Source: an uncultured beta proteobacterium (GTDB lineage: Bacteria > Pseudomonadota > Gammaproteobacteria > Burkholderiales > Burkholderiaceae_C). Taken from it: a stretch of DNA of 64,000 nt. The stretch is from positions 23,357 through 87,356 of the forward strand of contig CAIVHU010000130.1 in the NCBI GenBank assembly GCA_903905735.1, given 5' to 3'. Position numbers and translations under genes: made by a program. Under the pieces are notes generated by a model. It was not told the DNA's origin. It did no database searches and worked only from the letters and a program-made list of their open reading frames with translations. Positions 35,567 through 47,003 of the stretch are shown here, piece by piece. Each line of letters begins with the position of its first letter. Position 1 is the first letter of the stretch.

Positions 35567-38455
35567 ATGACCACTCCTACCGACTATCGCAGCACCCTGA
35601 ACCTGCCCGACACCCCGTTTCCGATGCGCGGCGACCTACCCAAGCGCGAGCCGGTGTGGGTGAAAGCCTGGGAGGACCAGGGCCTGTACCAGAAGCTGCG
35701 CGCCGCGCGCCGGGGTGCGCCGCTGTTTGTGTTACACGACGGCCCGCCCTATGCCAATGGCCAGATCCACATGGGTCACGCTGTCAACAAGATCCTGAAA
35801 GACATGATCATCAAGGCGCGCCAGCTCAAAGGCTTGGACGCCGTTTACATCCCCGGCTGGGATTGCCATGGCCTGCCGATTGAAAACGCCATCGAGAAGA
35901 AGTTTGGCCGCAAACTTGCCCGTGACGACATGCAGGCCAAAAGCCGCGCCTACGCCACTGAACAGATCGCGTTACAAATGGCCGACTTCAAGCGCCTGGG
36001 CGTGCTGGGCGACTGGGACCACCCCTACCGCACCATGGATTTCGAGAACGAGGCCAACGAAATCCGCGCCTTCAAGCGCGTCATCGAGCGCGGCTTTGTC
36101 TATCGCGGCCTCAAACCCGTGTACTGGTGTTTTGACTGCGGCTCCAGCTTGGCCGAGTTCGAGATTGAATACGCCGACAAAAAGTCGCAAACGCTGGACG
36201 TGGGCTTCTTGTGTGCCGAACCCGCCAAACTCGCCGCCGCCTTTGGGCTGACTGCTATCGAAAAGGACGCATTCGCCGTCATCTGGACCACCACCGCCTG
36301 GACCATTCCCGCCAACCAGGCGCTGAATCTAAACCCCGAGTTGACCTACGCGCTGGTAGATACCGAACGTGGCCTGCTGGTGCTGGCCGAGTCGCTGGTC
36401 GAAAAATGTATGGTGCGTTTTGGCTTGACCGGCACCGTGGTTGCCACCACCCAGGGCAAAAACCTCGGCGGTATCAACTTCAAACACCCGTTCGCCCATG
36501 TCGATGCGGGTTATGACCGCCTGAGCCCTATTTACCTGGCCGACTACGCCACCGCCGAAGACGGCACCGGTCTGGTGCACTCCTCGCCCGCTTACGGCGT
36601 GGAAGACTTCAACAGCTGCGTCGCCCACGGCATGGCTATTAAGGCCATCCTGAACCCGGTGCAGGGCAACGGCGTTTACGCGCCCGAGCTGCCGCTGTTT
36701 GGCAACCAGCAGATCTGGAAAGCCTGCCCGGTGATCATCGACGCGCTGCGCAAGGCTGGCCGCTTGTTTGCCACTGAGAACATCGTGCACAGCTACCCGC
36801 ACTGCTGGCGCCACAAGACGCCGGTGATCTACCGCGCAGCGGCCCAGTGGTTCATCCGCATGGACGAGGGCGAAGGCATCTTCACCAAAGATAAAGCGCC
36901 TCAAACCCTCAGACAGACTGCCTTGGCAGCTATCGAAAACACAGCGTTTTACCCGGAAAACGGCAAGGTGCGCCTGCGCGACATGATTGCCGGGCGGCCC
37001 GACTGGTGTATCAGCCGCCAGCGTAGCTGGGGCGTGCCGCTGCCGTTTTTCCTGAACAAGGACAGCGGCGAGTTGCATCCCAAGACGATGGAGATCCTGG
37101 ACATCGCCGCCGATATGGTCGAGCACGGCGGCATCGAAGCCTGGAGCAAAGCAACCAAGGCCGAGATTCTGGCCAAGGTCGGCTGCGAGTTGGACGCCGA
37201 GCTGTACACCAAGAGTAGCGACATTCTGGAAGTCTGGTTTGACTCCGGGACCACCCACACCACCGTGCTCAAAGGCTCGCACAAGGGTTGCGGCCATGAA
37301 GACATCGACCCTGCAACCGGCCAGCCCGGCCCCGAGGCCGATTTGTATCTGGAAGGCCACGACCAGCACCGCGGCTGGTTCCACTCCAGCCTCCTGACCG
37401 CCTGCGCCATGTATGACCGTGCCCCTTATCTGGGCATCCTGACGCACGGCTTCACCGTGGATAGCAAGGGCCACAAGATGAGCAAAAGCGCCGGAAACGG
37501 CGTCGATCCGCAGGAAACCTCCAAAAAACTCGGTGCCGAAATCATCCGCCTGTGGGTGGCTGCCAGCGACTACTCGGGCGACATTGCCGGTGACGACAAG
37601 ATCCTGGCGAGGGTGGTCGATACCTACCGCCGCATCCGCAACACGCTCAAGTTCCTGCTGGCCAACACGCAGGACTTTGACCCGGCCACCGACACGGTGC
37701 CGTTGGATCAACTGCTGGAAATTGACCGCTACGCGCTGAGCCGCGCTTCGCAATTGCAGGCCGACATCCTGGCGCATTTCGAGGTGTATGAATTTCACCC
37801 GGTGGTGGCCAAGCTGCAGATTTATTGCTCGGAAGACTTGGGTTCGTTTTACCTGGACGTCCTCAAAGATCGCCTGTACACCACGCAAGCCAACTCGCTG
37901 GCACGGCGCAGCGCCCAAACCGCACTGTGGCAGATCACGCAAGCCATGTTGCGCTGGATGGCCCCTTTCCTGAGCTTCACCGCCGAGGAAGCGTGGGCGG
38001 TGCTTGGCTCGGAAGGCAAAACGCCCCATGCCACGCGCGACTCGATCTTTATGGACACCTATTGCACCCTGGCCGATCCCGACGCGGCGCTGCTGGGCAA
38101 ATGGTCACGCATCCGTGAGATCCGTGATCTGGTGAACAAGGACATTGAAGTGCTGCGCGCAGTAGGCCAGGTGGGCTCGTCGCTGCAAGCCGTGGTACAG
38201 CTCACGGTGGGTCCAGACGACTTCGCCCTGCTCGACAGTTTGGGGGTCGACCTGAAGTTTGTGTTCATCACCTCCGCTATTGATATGGTAGCTGGTGACG
38301 CTTTATCCATAAGGGCTAGCGCCTCAAATGGCGTGAAGTGTGAACGCTGCTGGCATTACAGCGACCAGCTCGGCAGCGACCCGGCTCACCCTACGCTTTG
38401 CCCGCGTTGCACCAGCAACCTGTTTGACAGCGGCGAAACCCGGAGCTTTGCCTGA
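35567..38455 (+). CDS. ileS: Isoleucine-tRNA ligase
   Basis: A 962-residue class I aminoacyl-tRNA synthetase. HIGH motif is HMGH within [16 protein letters not shown] (about 65), editing domain about 190-400, KMSKS within [14 protein letters not shown] (about 640), and the C-terminal zinc site CERCWHY...CPRC (about 928-950). Start at 35567 gives the usual N-terminus; the frame upstream to 35525 lies in the ribF remnant. Residues about 905-922, just before the zinc site, are encoded by a copy of the interspersed repeat. Overlaps lspA by one base (TGATG). Confidence 0.97.
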   Translation: MTTPTDYRSTLNLPDTPFPMRGDLPKREPVWVKAWEDQGLYQKLRAARRGAPLFVLHDGPPYANGQIHMGHAVNKILKDMIIKARQLKGLDAVYIPGWDCHGLPIENAIEKKFGRKLARDDMQAKSRAYATEQIALQMADFKRLGVLGDWDHPYRTMDFENEANEIRAFKRVIERGFVYRGLKPVYWCFDCGSSLAEFEIEYADKKSQTLDVGFLCAEPAKLAAAFGLTAIEKDAFAVIWTTTAWTIPANQALNLNPELTYALVDTERGLLVLAESLVEKCMVRFGLTGTVVATTQGKNLGGINFKHPFAHVDAGYDRLSPIYLADYATAEDGTGLVHSSPAYGVEDFNSCVAHGMAIKAILNPVQGNGVYAPELPLFGNQQIWKACPVIIDALRKAGRLFATENIVHSYPHCWRHKTPVIYRAAAQWFIRMDEGEGIFTKDKAPQTLRQTALAAIENTAFYPENGKVRLRDMIAGRPDWCISRQRSWGVPLPFFLNKDSGELHPKTMEILDIAADMVEHGGIEAWSKATKAEILAKVGCELDAELYTKSSDILEVWFDSGTTHTTVLKGSHKGCGHEDIDPATGQPGPEADLYLEGHDQHRGWFHSSLLTACAMYDRAPYLGILTHGFTVDSKGHKMSKSAGNGVDPQETSKKLGAEIIRLWVAASDYSGDIAGDDKILARVVDTYRRIRNTLKFLLANTQDFDPATDTVPLDQLLEIDRYALSRASQLQADILAHFEVYEFHPVVAKLQIYCSEDLGSFYLDVLKDRLYTTQANSLARRSAQTALWQITQAMLRWMAPFLSFTAEEAWAVLGSEGKTPHATRDSIFMDTYCTLADPDAALLGKWSRIREIRDLVNKDIEVLRAVGQVGSSLQAVVQLTVGPDDFALLDSLGVDLKFVFITSAIDMVAGDALSIRASASNGVKCERCWHYSDQLGSDPAHPTLCPRCTSNLFDSGETRSFA
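36893..36940 (-). repeat. Possible interspersed repeat copy in ileS (weak)
   Basis: GCGCCTCAAACCCTC, then CTTGGCAGCTATCGAAAAC, resembles a reverse-oriented copy, but the encoded peptide ([12 protein letters not shown]) also looks native for IleRS, so chance or codon convergence is possible. Confidence 0.3.
38279..38331 (+). repeat. Interspersed palindromic repeat, copy 9 (in ileS)
   Basis: TTGATATGGTAGCTGGTGACG, then CTTTATCCATAAGGGCTAGCG and CCTCAAAT. In frame, encoding [18 protein letters not shown]. Confidence 0.65.
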
Positions 38456-38976
38456 TGGCGGCACGACCGAAGGCGGGCGCGGCCCGCAGTTCCAAAGGCG
38501 GCTCGGGTGGCTTGCTGCCCTGGCTGGCGCTGGCGGTCATCATCATCCTGGCCGACCAGTTCGCCAAGGTGCTGATCCTGGGTTATTACCAGCTCGGCGA
38601 CAGCACCCGCGTCACCAGCTTTTTCAACATTGTGCGGGTACACAACCACGGTGCCGCGTTTTCGTTTCTGGCGGGCTCGGGCGGTTGGCAACGCTGGCTG
38701 TTCACCGGCATCGGTGTGGCGGCGGCGGTGTTGATCGTCTGGCTGCTCAAATCGCACGCCGGGCAAAAGCTGTTTGCCTTTGCGCTGGCCTGCATTTTGG
38801 GCGGCGCTTTGGGCAATGTGATTGACCGGCTGATGTATGGCTATGTGGTTGATTTTCTTGACTTTCACTGGCGCGGCTGGCATTTCCCGGCATTCAATCT
38901 GGCCGACAGCGCCATCACCCTCGGTGCCGCCTGCCTGATCCTCGACGAATTGTTGCGCGTTCGGCGCGGGCGTTGA
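38455..38976 (+). CDS. lspA: Lipoprotein signal peptidase
   Basis: A 173-residue four-helix aspartyl protease that removes signal peptides from prolipoproteins. Catalytic Asp residues fall in [17 protein letters not shown] and [23 protein letters not shown] is the conserved NxGAAF loop. Coupled to ileS. Confidence 0.96.
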   Translation: MAARPKAGAARSSKGGSGGLLPWLALAVIIILADQFAKVLILGYYQLGDSTRVTSFFNIVRVHNHGAAFSFLAGSGGWQRWLFTGIGVAAAVLIVWLLKSHAGQKLFAFALACILGGALGNVIDRLMYGYVVDFLDFHWRGWHFPAFNLADSAITLGAACLILDELLRVRRGR

Positions 38977-38997
38977 TTTATCCATAAGGCCACTGCC

Positions 38998-40683
38998 TTG
39001 ACTCACCTGCTCAACCTGCTGGCCGCCATTGCCCTGCTGGTGTGGGGCACGCATCTGGTGCGCAAGGACACGCTGCGCGTGCTCGGCGCTAACCTGCGCC
39101 GGGTGCTGGCGCAAAGCGTGGGTAACCGGTTCAAGGCCTTGATGTCGGGCGTGGGGGTCACGGCGCTGCTGCAGTCCAGCACCGCCACCGCGCTGATCAT
39201 TTCGGCCTTTGTCGGCCAGGGGCTGATGACGCTGACGGCTGCGCTGGCGGTGATGCTGGGGGCCGACCTGGGCACCAGCCTGATGGCGATGCTGTTCTCG
39301 CGTGATCTGTCGTGGCTGTCGCCGCTGTTCATCTTTATTGGTGTGGTGCTGTTCATCGCCAAGCAAAGCACCACCATCGGCTACACCGGGCGCATCCTGA
39401 TCGGCCTGGGGCTGATGCTGCTGGCGCTGAGCCTGGTGCGGGTGTCGGCCAACGAACTCACCCAGGCGCAAGCCGTGCGTGACCTGCTGGCCTCTTTGGG
39501 CAGCGACCGCCTGCTGGAAATCACGCTGGGTGCGGTGTTGTCGGTGCTGAGTTATTCCAGCCTGGCCATCGTGCTTCTGATCGCCACCTTGGCCAGCAGC
39601 CATGTGGTCACCGTGGATGTGGCGCTGGGCCTGGTGCTGGGGGCCAACCTGGGCAGCGGCCTGCTGGCGGTGCTGACCACCCTGAGCTCGCCCATCGAGG
39701 CGCGCCAGGTGCCGCTGGGCAATCTGGTTTTCAAGGTGCTGGGCGTGGCGCTGATGGCACCCAGCGTGGGCCTGTGGCTCAGCCAGGTGCGCCCGAACGT
39801 GGACGCCGCCACCACGGTGGTGCTGTTCCACTTTGTCTTCAACGCGCTGGTGGCGGTGGCCTTCATCGGCGTCACGCAAATAGTGGCGCGCTGGGTCAAC
39901 CACTGGCTGCCCAAACCCTCCAGCAGTCGCAACCTCAATGGCCGCCAGCGGCACCTAGACCCATCTGCGTTGGCCACGCCCTCGGTGGCCCTGTCCTGCG
40001 CTGTGCGTGAGGCCATGCACCAGGCCGACGTGGTGGAAACCATGCTGCGCGGCGTGATGGATGTGATCAAGAGCAACGACATGGCGCTGGCGCAGTCGCT
40101 GCAAAAAATGGACGACACGGTCGATCGGCTGTACTCGGACATCAAATACTACCTGACCAAAATATCACGCGAGGCGCTTAACGACAAAGAGGGCCGCCGC
40201 TGGACTGACATCATCAGCTTCACCATCAACATGGAGCAGATCGGCGACATCATCGAGCGGGTGCTGGAAGACATCGAGCACAAAAAAATCAAGACCGGCC
40301 GCGAGTTTTCACAGGCTGGCATGACGGAAATCACCGAGCTGCACGGTGACCTGGTGAACAACCTGCGCCTGGCGATGAGCGTGTTTCTGAACGACGACCC
40401 GCGCGATGCCATCAAGCTGCTCGAAGAAAAAACGCGCTTCCGGGATCTGGAGCTCAAATACGCCGCCAACCACCTGACCCGCCTGACCGACAACACGCTG
40501 GAAAGCATCGAAACCAGCTCACTGCACCTGGATCTGATCAGTGAGCTCAAACGCGTCAACTCGCTGATCTGCGCCATTGCTTACCCGATTCTGGAATCGA
40601 CTGGCGCGCTGGCCCCCAACCGGCTACGCCAGCCGGTGCCCGTCGAGGTGCCTACCAACCCGTCTTTCGACCCGCCGACATGA
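38998..40683 (+). CDS. Na/Pi cotransporter family protein with PhoU-like domain
   Basis: A 561-residue protein: an N-terminal transport region (about 1-310, 8-9 helices) with the repeated signature [12 protein letters not shown] (about 57-68) and [16 protein letters not shown] (about 183-198), then a cytoplasmic PhoU-like helical domain (about 330-540). Probably sodium-coupled phosphate uptake or export. Start is TTG at 38998 with weak signals; the stop overlaps miaA by ATGA. Confidence 0.88.
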   Translation: MTHLLNLLAAIALLVWGTHLVRKDTLRVLGANLRRVLAQSVGNRFKALMSGVGVTALLQSSTATALIISAFVGQGLMTLTAALAVMLGADLGTSLMAMLFSRDLSWLSPLFIFIGVVLFIAKQSTTIGYTGRILIGLGLMLLALSLVRVSANELTQAQAVRDLLASLGSDRLLEITLGAVLSVLSYSSLAIVLLIATLASSHVVTVDVALGLVLGANLGSGLLAVLTTLSSPIEARQVPLGNLVFKVLGVALMAPSVGLWLSQVRPNVDAATTVVLFHFVFNALVAVAFIGVTQIVARWVNHWLPKPSSSRNLNGRQRHLDPSALATPSVALSCAVREAMHQADVVETMLRGVMDVIKSNDMALAQSLQKMDDTVDRLYSDIKYYLTKISREALNDKEGRRWTDIISFTINMEQIGDIIERVLEDIEHKKIKTGREFSQAGMTEITELHGDLVNNLRLAMSVFLNDDPRDAIKLLEEKTRFRDLELKYAANHLTRLTDNTLESIETSSLHLDLISELKRVNSLICAIAYPILESTGALAPNRLRQPVPVEVPTNPSFDPPT

Positions 40684-41774
40684 GTGCTGCGGCACCGGCA
40701 CAAGCGCCCGCCCTGCCCCGTTATCTGGCTCTGGCTGGGCCCACCGCTTCAGGCAAAACAGCTGCCGCACTGGCCATTGCCGCCAAGTACCCTTTGGAGA
40801 TCATCAGCGTCGATTCGGCGCTGGTGTACCGGGGCATGGACATCGGTACTGCCAAACCCAGCGTGGCCGAACTGGCCGCCGTGCCGCACCACCTGATCAA
40901 TATCCGCGATCCGCTGCGAGCCTATAGCGCCGCAGAATTTGTGCTGGATGCTACGCGCCTGATTCACGACATCAGCGCGCGCGGCAAGCTGCCATTACTG
41001 GTGGGCGGCACCATGCTGTACTTCAAGGCGCTGCGCCATGGCCTGGACGACATGCCCAAGGCCGATGCCGCCGTGCGGGCACAGATCGAGCAGGAAGCCG
41101 CGCAACACGGCTGGCCCGCCCTGCACGCCGAACTGGCACTGGTGGACCCAATCACCGCCGCACGGCTGGCCCCCGCTGACTCGCAACGCATCTCACGCGC
41201 GCTGGAGGTTTACCGCCTCACAGGCCAGCCGCTGGCCAGTTTTCATACTACAAAAAAAGAAGCAACCAGCGCTTTATCCATCAAGGCTGAAGGCCTGGAC
41301 TCGGGGTTTTGCCAAAATGATGCTCAAGAGTCAGAGCCGTCGCTGCTGATCGCGCTGGAGCCGCTGGAGCGTGCCTGGCTGCACCAGCGCATTGCCCAGC
41401 GGTTTGATGCCATGCTCGCGAGTGGTTTTCTGGACGAAGTGCGGGCCTTGCGAGCGCGCGGCGATTTGCACCCGGATTTGCCGTCGATGCGCTGCGTCGG
41501 CTACCGCCAGGCCTGGGAGGTTCTGGACGCGCTTGACACGCCGGCCTCCGGCGCACCGTCAACAGCTCATCCGGGCAAGCCGCCCACCTTGAGCGACCTT
41601 CGAGACACAGGCATTGCCGCCACCCGCCAGCTCGCCAAACGCCAGATCACTTGGCTGCGCAGCACCCCTGAGCGACAAGTCGTCGCCTGTGACGCGCCCG
41701 ATGCGCTGCAACAGGTGCTGGCGCTGGCCGATGTTTTTGTGGCGGGCAAATCCCCAGACGTTTTGCGGCGGTGA
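40680..41774 (+). CDS. miaA: tRNA dimethylallyltransferase
   Basis: A 364-residue enzyme that adds an isopentenyl group to A37 of tRNAs reading U-initial codons. P-loop [15 protein letters not shown] (about 20-34), [17 protein letters not shown], and the tRNA-binding [13 protein letters not shown] near the C-terminus. Longer than usual in the middle: residues about 187-208 come from a copy of the interspersed repeat. Confidence 0.95.
   Translation: MSAAAPAQAPALPRYLALAGPTASGKTAAALAIAAKYPLEIISVDSALVYRGMDIGTAKPSVAELAAVPHHLINIRDPLRAYSAAEFVLDATRLIHDISARGKLPLLVGGTMLYFKALRHGLDDMPKADAAVRAQIEQEAAQHGWPALHAELALVDPITAARLAPADSQRISRALEVYRLTGQPLASFHTTKKEATSALSIKAEGLDSGFCQNDAQESEPSLLIALEPLERAWLHQRIAQRFDAMLASGFLDEVRALRARGDLHPDLPSMRCVGYRQAWEVLDALDTPASGAPSTAHPGKPPTLSDLRDTGIAATRQLAKRQITWLRSTPERQVVACDAPDALQQVLALADVFVAGKSPDVLRR
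41240..41302 (+). repeat. Interspersed palindromic repeat, copy 10 (in miaA)
   Basis: AACCAGCGCTTTATCCATC followed by AAGGCTGAAGGCCTGGAC. In frame, encoding [14 protein letters not shown], the same reading frame as the ileS copy. Confidence 0.6.
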
Positions 41775-41831
41775 GACCTGGCCTATCCTCGTGGCAACCC
41801 GCAGGACACCCCACCCCAGACACCCCCAATC

Positions 41832-42494
41832 ATGAGCCTCGTCATCAAACATTTAAGCAAACACTACGGCACGGTGCCGGTGTTTCGCCACGTCTCGCTG
41901 CATGTGGCACCGGGCGAGTTTGTGGCGATCATTGGTGAATCGGGCGTGGGCAAATCGACGTTGCTGAACTGTATGGCGGGTCTGGACAGCTGGGACAGCG
42001 GCAGCGTGCTGCTTGACCAGTTGGACCTCAGCACCCAGAGCGACGACCAACTGGCGCGCCTGCGCCGCGAGAAAACCGGTTTTGTGTTTCAGGCCTTTCA
42101 CGTGCTGCCGCACCTGAGCGTGGCGCAAAACGTCGCGCTGCCGCTGATGCTGCTGGGCCAGCATGACGATGCGCGCGTGCACGCCATGTTGACCGAGGTG
42201 GGGCTGCACGGCCTGGGCGAACGCCTGCCGCAGCAGCTCAGCGGCGGGCAGTTGCAGCGTGTGGCGATTGCCCGTGCGCTGGTGCACAGGCCGATGTTGC
42301 TGCTGGCCGACGAGCCCACCGGCAACCTGGACCCGCGCACCGCAGAAAAGGTGATGGACGCGCTCATTAATCAGACCCGCGCACATGGCGCGGCGATGGT
42401 GCTGGTAACGCACTCCAAAACAGCGGCAGCGCGCGCTGACCGCACGCTGTTGCTCACCGCCGACGGGCTGGTGGACCATTTCGATCAGGATTGA
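41832..42494 (+). CDS. LolD/MacB-class ABC transporter ATPase (AttE-like)
   Basis: A 220-residue ATPase: Walker A GESGVGKSTLLN, signature [15 protein letters not shown], Walker B LLLADEPTGNLDPR. It has no permease next to it. The large FtsX-type permease at 47004 and the AttH-like protein at 58644, both on the same strand, are the plausible partners of an Att-like system. This partnership is inferred from family-level knowledge of att operons. Confidence 0.9.
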   Translation: MSLVIKHLSKHYGTVPVFRHVSLHVAPGEFVAIIGESGVGKSTLLNCMAGLDSWDSGSVLLDQLDLSTQSDDQLARLRREKTGFVFQAFHVLPHLSVAQNVALPLMLLGQHDDARVHAMLTEVGLHGLGERLPQQLSGGQLQRVAIARALVHRPMLLLADEPTGNLDPRTAEKVMDALINQTRAHGAAMVLVTHSKTAAARADRTLLLTADGLVDHFDQD

Positions 42495-44368
42495 TTTTGC
42501 GGACCCGCAGGCGTTGTCAAACGCTGCGACTAAAACGCATGAAGCTGACCTCCAGGCTCAAAACGTTGTCAGCCAGACGCCTGATACCGCTGGACAGGTG
42601 TCCGAATCGCGGGCCTTGCGATGCCGATTTGAAGCCCCGCTTCACACCCTGATCGCCCACACACCCGCGCAGGTCAAACCCCTGATGGATGCCGTCGAGG
42701 CACACGCCAAAGCAGGCCGCTGGTGCGTGGGCTATGTGCGTTACGAAGCCGCCAGCGCGTTCGATGCCGCGCTGCAAACCCACCCGGCCGACGGCCCGCT
42801 GGCCTGGTTTGCGGTGTTTGATCGGGCGCTGCCGTGGCTGAAAAACGCTGCGGCCACCCTGGCGATGACGCCAGCACCAACGTTCAATGGCACAGCCCGT
42901 TGACCCGCGCGCAGTTCGATGCGAACCTGTCTGTCATCCACAAGGCCATCGCGGCGGGCGAGTTTTACCAGGTGAACTACACCGCGCCGCTGCAAAGCGA
43001 TATCACCGGCAGCCCTGCCGCATTGTTCGAGCGCCTGCAGCGCGCCCAGCCCGGCGGCTACGCGGCCTACATCGACACGGGCAGCGAACAGATCCTGTCC
43101 GTCTCGCCCGAGCTGTTTTTTGACTGGGACGGTGGCCAGGCGGGTGGTCACATCCTGACCCGCCCGATGAAAGGCACCGCGCCGCGCGGTACCAGCCCCG
43201 AGCAGGATGCCTTGCTGGCCCAGAACCTGACGCATTCACCCAAAGAGCGGGCTGAAAACGTGATGATTGTCGATCTGCTGCGCAACGACCTGTCGCGCAT
43301 CGCCCGGCCGCATTCGGTCAAAGTGCCGACCCTGTTTGCGGTGCAAAGCCTGCCCACCGTGCACCAGATGGTGTCGGACGTGACTGCGCAAACCCGTCCC
43401 GGCACCCGCCTGCGCGACGTGTTCAGTACCTTGTTTCCCTGCGGCTCCATCACCGGTGCGCCCAAGGTGCGGGCCATGCAGACGATTTGCACGCTGGAGC
43501 CCACGCCGCGCCGCGTGTATTGCGGTGCCATCGGTCTGGTGCACCCAGGCGGCCACGCCACCTTCAATGTAGCGATCCGCACCGTGAGGATCCAGGGCAA
43601 ACAGGCCCGCTGCGGCATCGGCAGCGGCATCACCTGGGATGCCACGCCTGAGCGCGAATGGCAAGAGTGGCAGCACAAGCGCGGCTTTCTGGAGCGCGCC
43701 AGCGAACCGTTTCAGTTGCTGGAAACGCTGCGCCTGCAGGCTGGCCAATTTCAAAATTTAGGAGCGCACCTGGCAAGGCTGGCGGGGGCTGCAAGGCATT
43801 TTGGCTACCCGTTTGACGAGAAGAGCATCCGTGCCGCACTGGCCACGCTGCTGCCCGTGGATGCCGACGATGTGCCGCTGCTCGTGCCAGCAACGCAACC
43901 CATTTCGCAGCCTTTAGTCGTGTGCCGCGTGCGCCTGCTGCTCAATGCCGATGGCACGCCTCACGCCGAAAAATTTATACAAAAAGCACGCCATCCCCCG
44001 TATCCATTGCGTTAGCAGCTACTTTTTTTGAAGCATCCGGCAGTGAATTCACGCGCTTCAAAACCACCCGCCGGGCGCATTACGAGGCTTTTGCGCCCAC
44101 CGACCCGTCGCTGTTTGACACGCTGCTCTACAACGCCCGTGGCGAATTGACCGAATGCACGCGCGGCAACATCGCCGTGCTGCTGGACGGCCAATGGCTG
44201 ACACCCGCGCTGCATTGCGGGCTGCTAGAGGGTGTGGGCCGGTCGCAGTGTTTACGGGAAGATCGCGTGAAAGAAGCAGTGATCACACTCGATGACCTCA
44301 AGCGCGCGCAAGGGCTGGCCTTTGTCAACAGCCTGCGCGGCTGGGTCGATGCGCAGCTTATTTCCTGA
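42490..44368 (+). pseudogene. Aminodeoxychorismate synthase/lyase fusion (PabB-PabC), broken by two frameshifts
   Basis: Three consecutive open segments together make one PabBC protein for p-aminobenzoate (folate) synthesis. Segment 1 (to about 42865) is the PabB N-terminus (FEAPLHTLIAHTPAQV, WCVGYVRYEAASAFDAAL). Segment 2 (about 42866-43990) is the chorismate-binding core (YQVNYTAPLQSD, SPKERAENVMIVDLLRNDLS, PCGSITGAPKVRAMQ, GIGSGITWD). Segment 3 (about 43990-44368) is the PabC lyase (FKTTRRAHYEAF, LTECTRGNIAVLLDGQWLTP). Each junction is a one-base loss; the second falls inside an interspersed repeat. No good start codon is visible: IDFADPQAL begins at an ATT. Sequencing error at homopolymers cannot be excluded. 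Confidence 0.8.
43970..44035 (-). repeat. Interspersed palindromic repeat, copy 11 (at the pabB-pabC frameshift)
   Basis: AAATTTATACAAAAAGCACGC, then GCGTTAGCAGCTAC and TTTTTTTGAAGCA, aligning end to end with the copy at 30399-30463. Confidence 0.65.
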
Positions 44369-44864
44369 AGGTCATGCGTGCCAGCACGCCATCTTTCATG
44401 ACGATCTGGTGGTACAGCGCCACCACCACATGCGTCACCACCAAAAACATCACGCCCTTGGACACCCAGCCGTGGATCTGGCGCGCGGTAAACACCTTGA
44501 AGTCTTCGGGCAAGGCACCGCTGCCAAACACCGCGTCCAACAAGCCGCTCTGCAAGGCCAGCACGCTGCCGCTGGCCGCCAGCAGCAACACGGTCAGGTT
44601 GATCACGATCTGCCCCAGGTGGGCCACCTTTTGTGCGGCCGTGTCAGGCGGTGCGGGCAGCATGCGCCCCATCAGCACCCGCACTACGGTGAGCACCGCT
44701 ACCAGCGTGCCCATCATCATGTGGATGCGCAGCATGCCAATCTTGGCGGGCGTATTGGGCATGGTCGCCAGAATGAAGGTGCCGGTGACCAGCATCAGGG
44801 TGATCACCAAAGCGGCCACCCAGTGCAGGACGATCTGGGATTTGGCGTAACAAAAAGTTGGCAT
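44358..44864 (-). CDS. Cytochrome b561-type membrane protein
   Basis: A 168-residue four-helix di-heme cytochrome. Candidate heme-ligand histidines are in QIVLHWVAAL (His14), RIHMMMGT (His48), ARQIHGWVSKG and VTHVVVALYHQ. Likely moves electrons between quinone and a periplasmic partner. Converges on and overlaps the pabC end by 11 bases. Confidence 0.88.
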   Translation of the reverse strand: MPTFCYAKSQIVLHWVAALVITLMLVTGTFILATMPNTPAKIGMLRIHMMMGTLVAVLTVVRVLMGRMLPAPPDTAAQKVAHLGQIVINLTVLLLAASGSVLALQSGLLDAVFGSGALPEDFKVFTARQIHGWVSKGVMFLVVTHVVVALYHQIVMKDGVLARMTFRK

Positions 44865-44959
44865 GGCAGGAACATCCGGAAGTTGAAACAGGCCGCATTT
44901 TCACGGCTGTCTGGCCTGTGGGCCGTGACCCAGGTCACTCAAAAGCCGTTGCTGGCGGA

Positions 44960-46864
44960 TCAGGCCTGGCTCACCACCCGGTTGCGCCCCTCTTCCTTGG
45001 CCATGTAGAGGCGGTGGTCAGCTCGGCCCAGAAATTCCTCCAGACTCTCACCGGCACGGTAGCTGGCCACCCCGATGCTGACCGTGACGGCAATCGCCGC
45101 GCCTTCAAACTCCACCAGTTTGGCGTCGATGGCACGGCGCAGACGCTCGCCCAGCATCGCCGCACCCTCACGCTGCATGGCTGGCATGAAGGCCACAAAC
45201 TCTTCGCCTCCATAGCGGCAAATCACGTCGGTCTTGCGCACCACCGCCTGGCTGCGGGTGACAAACTCACACAGCACCCGGTCCCCCGCTGCATGGCCAA
45301 AACCATCGTTGACCTTCTTGAAAAAATCCAGGTCAATCATCAACACTGAAAACACCGGACCGCCGCGCAACACGCGCTGGCTCTCGGCTTGCAGCAGTTC
45401 AAACAGGTGGCGGCGGTTGAAAGCACCGGTCATCGGGTCGGTGACCGACAGCGCTTCCAGTCGGCTGTTGGCCGCCATCAGCGCCTGCGTGCGCCGGGCC
45501 ACACGCTGCTCCAGCACTTCATGACTCTGTTGCAACTCGGTCAGGTAGTGCAGGCGCTCACCAAAGGCACGCGCCATGGCATCCAGCCAGGGCTGCCACA
45601 AGCGCGGCACCTGTGGCAGGGTCGGATGGCTGCCGCCGGACTCCCGGGCCACAAAGTCGGCAATCTGCAAAGCCGGTGCCACATACATGCGCCACAGCAG
45701 CAGGTGCATCAGGAAAGCGCCCAGCACCAGAAACAGCGACAAATAAAGCTGTGCCGAAAAGGCACTTGCCACGCGTTGGTAGAGCGACTCTTTCGGCAAC
45801 TGGAAAACGATGCGCCAGCGCGGGTTGTCCAAGCTGGCCGAAAAAACCAGGTCGCTGCCGATGGACTCGCCCCGCAAGTTGTCCAGCGACCGGCCCGCGC
45901 GCAAATCTGGCGGCAGCAGGCTGTTGATGGAGGCTATGCCCTTCTGGCCCGCAGGGGCCGCGCGGCGGTCACCCAGAATCTGGCCTTGCGCGTTGGAAAT
46001 CGTCAGCAGGCCCGCCTGGTCGGGAAACTCACGCAAAAAATCGTTCAAAAACCCCAGCAGCACATCGGTGGCGACCACACCAACAAACTCGTCACCCCAA
46101 TAAATCGGGGCCGCGTGGGAGATCATCAGCCCGGCCCCTGCCTGGTCCAGATAGGCAGCGGTCCAGTACGGCTGGCGCTGCGGGTTGTTGGCCGGCAGAC
46201 CGCCGGTGGTAACCTCATAGTTCCAGGCATGCTGCAGAAAGCTGCGGGTGTTGGGCTCGTCACCGAGCAAGTCTTTTTTGGACACCCAGGGTGCAATCAG
46301 CAGCAGCTTGCGGCTGGCCGCATTGAAATAGGTCCAGCGCAGGAACGGCGAGGTCAGGATGTCATCACCCATACGGTCTGCCAGCGACAAGGCCAGATCC
46401 AGGTCTGAAGGCAGCCCGCCGGGCCGCGCCAGGCTGGCCCCGGTCAGCGCCAAAATTTGACCCAGTCGCTGCGTGGGCGGCACGGCAGCCAGCGCGTCCA
46501 GGGTAATCTCACCGTCAGGTGATGCCTTGGCAGCCTGCGCCACGGCCTGGCGGACGTCGCCCGGCCCCAGATAAGGCGCGTGCTGCGGGGAATGGTTGGC
46601 CCAGGCCGCGAGTTGCGTGATCTGGTCGTTCGCCGATTTGATGATGGCCTGCAGCCGGATCGCGTTGCCGTGCAGGCGCTGGTTGGTCACGCTGACCTCG
46701 GCCGCCACCTGGCGCTGCCAACCGATGTACATGGTGAAGCCCACCACCGCCAAAAACACCACCGTGCCCAGCAAGATAAAGCGCCGGTAAGCCAAGGCCA
46801 GGGCAATGGCGGCCGGCGAACTCAACAACCAGGTTTTGACAATGGACACGTTTGGGTCGGACAT
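44960..46864 (-). CDS. Membrane-bound diguanylate cyclase with periplasmic sensor domain
   Basis: A 634-residue protein: membrane helix about 29-47, a periplasmic Cache-like sensor domain (about 50-335, ASRKLLLIAPWVSKKDLLGD, LMISHAAPIYWGDEFVGVVATDV), second helix about 345-365, then a GGDEF domain (about 475-634). The active site is GGEEF (RYGGEEFVAF) and the inhibitory site RKTD lies five residues upstream, so an active, product-inhibited cyclase is expected. Signal unknown. Confidence 0.92.
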   Translation of the reverse strand: MSDPNVSIVKTWLLSSPAAIALALAYRRFILLGTVVFLAVVGFTMYIGWQRQVAAEVSVTNQRLHGNAIRLQAIIKSANDQITQLAAWANHSPQHAPYLGPGDVRQAVAQAAKASPDGEITLDALAAVPPTQRLGQILALTGASLARPGGLPSDLDLALSLADRMGDDILTSPFLRWTYFNAASRKLLLIAPWVSKKDLLGDEPNTRSFLQHAWNYEVTTGGLPANNPQRQPYWTAAYLDQAGAGLMISHAAPIYWGDEFVGVVATDVLLGFLNDFLREFPDQAGLLTISNAQGQILGDRRAAPAGQKGIASINSLLPPDLRAGRSLDNLRGESIGSDLVFSASLDNPRWRIVFQLPKESLYQRVASAFSAQLYLSLFLVLGAFLMHLLLWRMYVAPALQIADFVARESGGSHPTLPQVPRLWQPWLDAMARAFGERLHYLTELQQSHEVLEQRVARRTQALMAANSRLEALSVTDPMTGAFNRRHLFELLQAESQRVLRGGPVFSVLMIDLDFFKKVNDGFGHAAGDRVLCEFVTRSQAVVRKTDVICRYGGEEFVAFMPAMQREGAAMLGERLRRAIDAKLVEFEGAAIAVTVSIGVASYRAGESLEEFLGRADHRLYMAKEEGRNRVVSQA

Positions 46865-47003
46865 AGAAGCCTGAAGCGACTGATGGCATGGTAGTTCACA
46901 TTTCGCCTGTTTTTTGCAGATCCATGAGGTCTTGCGCCTGGCGTGGCAGCCGGTTCAACCCCGCCAGCACAGCCCCCAGCCTGAACTGCCAGAATACCCG
47001 CCG

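Noticed and set aside
36240..36270. GGGCTGACTGCTATCGAAAAGG in ileS as a repeat copy
   Set aside because: Matches only one arm of the repeat, and the protein context looks native.
36329..38029. Minus-strand open frame of 566 codons
   Set aside because: Antisense shadow of ileS with no recognisable domain.
38386..39954. Minus-strand open frame of 522 codons rich in His and Gln
   Set aside because: Antisense to lspA and the Na/Pi cotransporter gene; composition is typical of a shadow frame in high-GC DNA.
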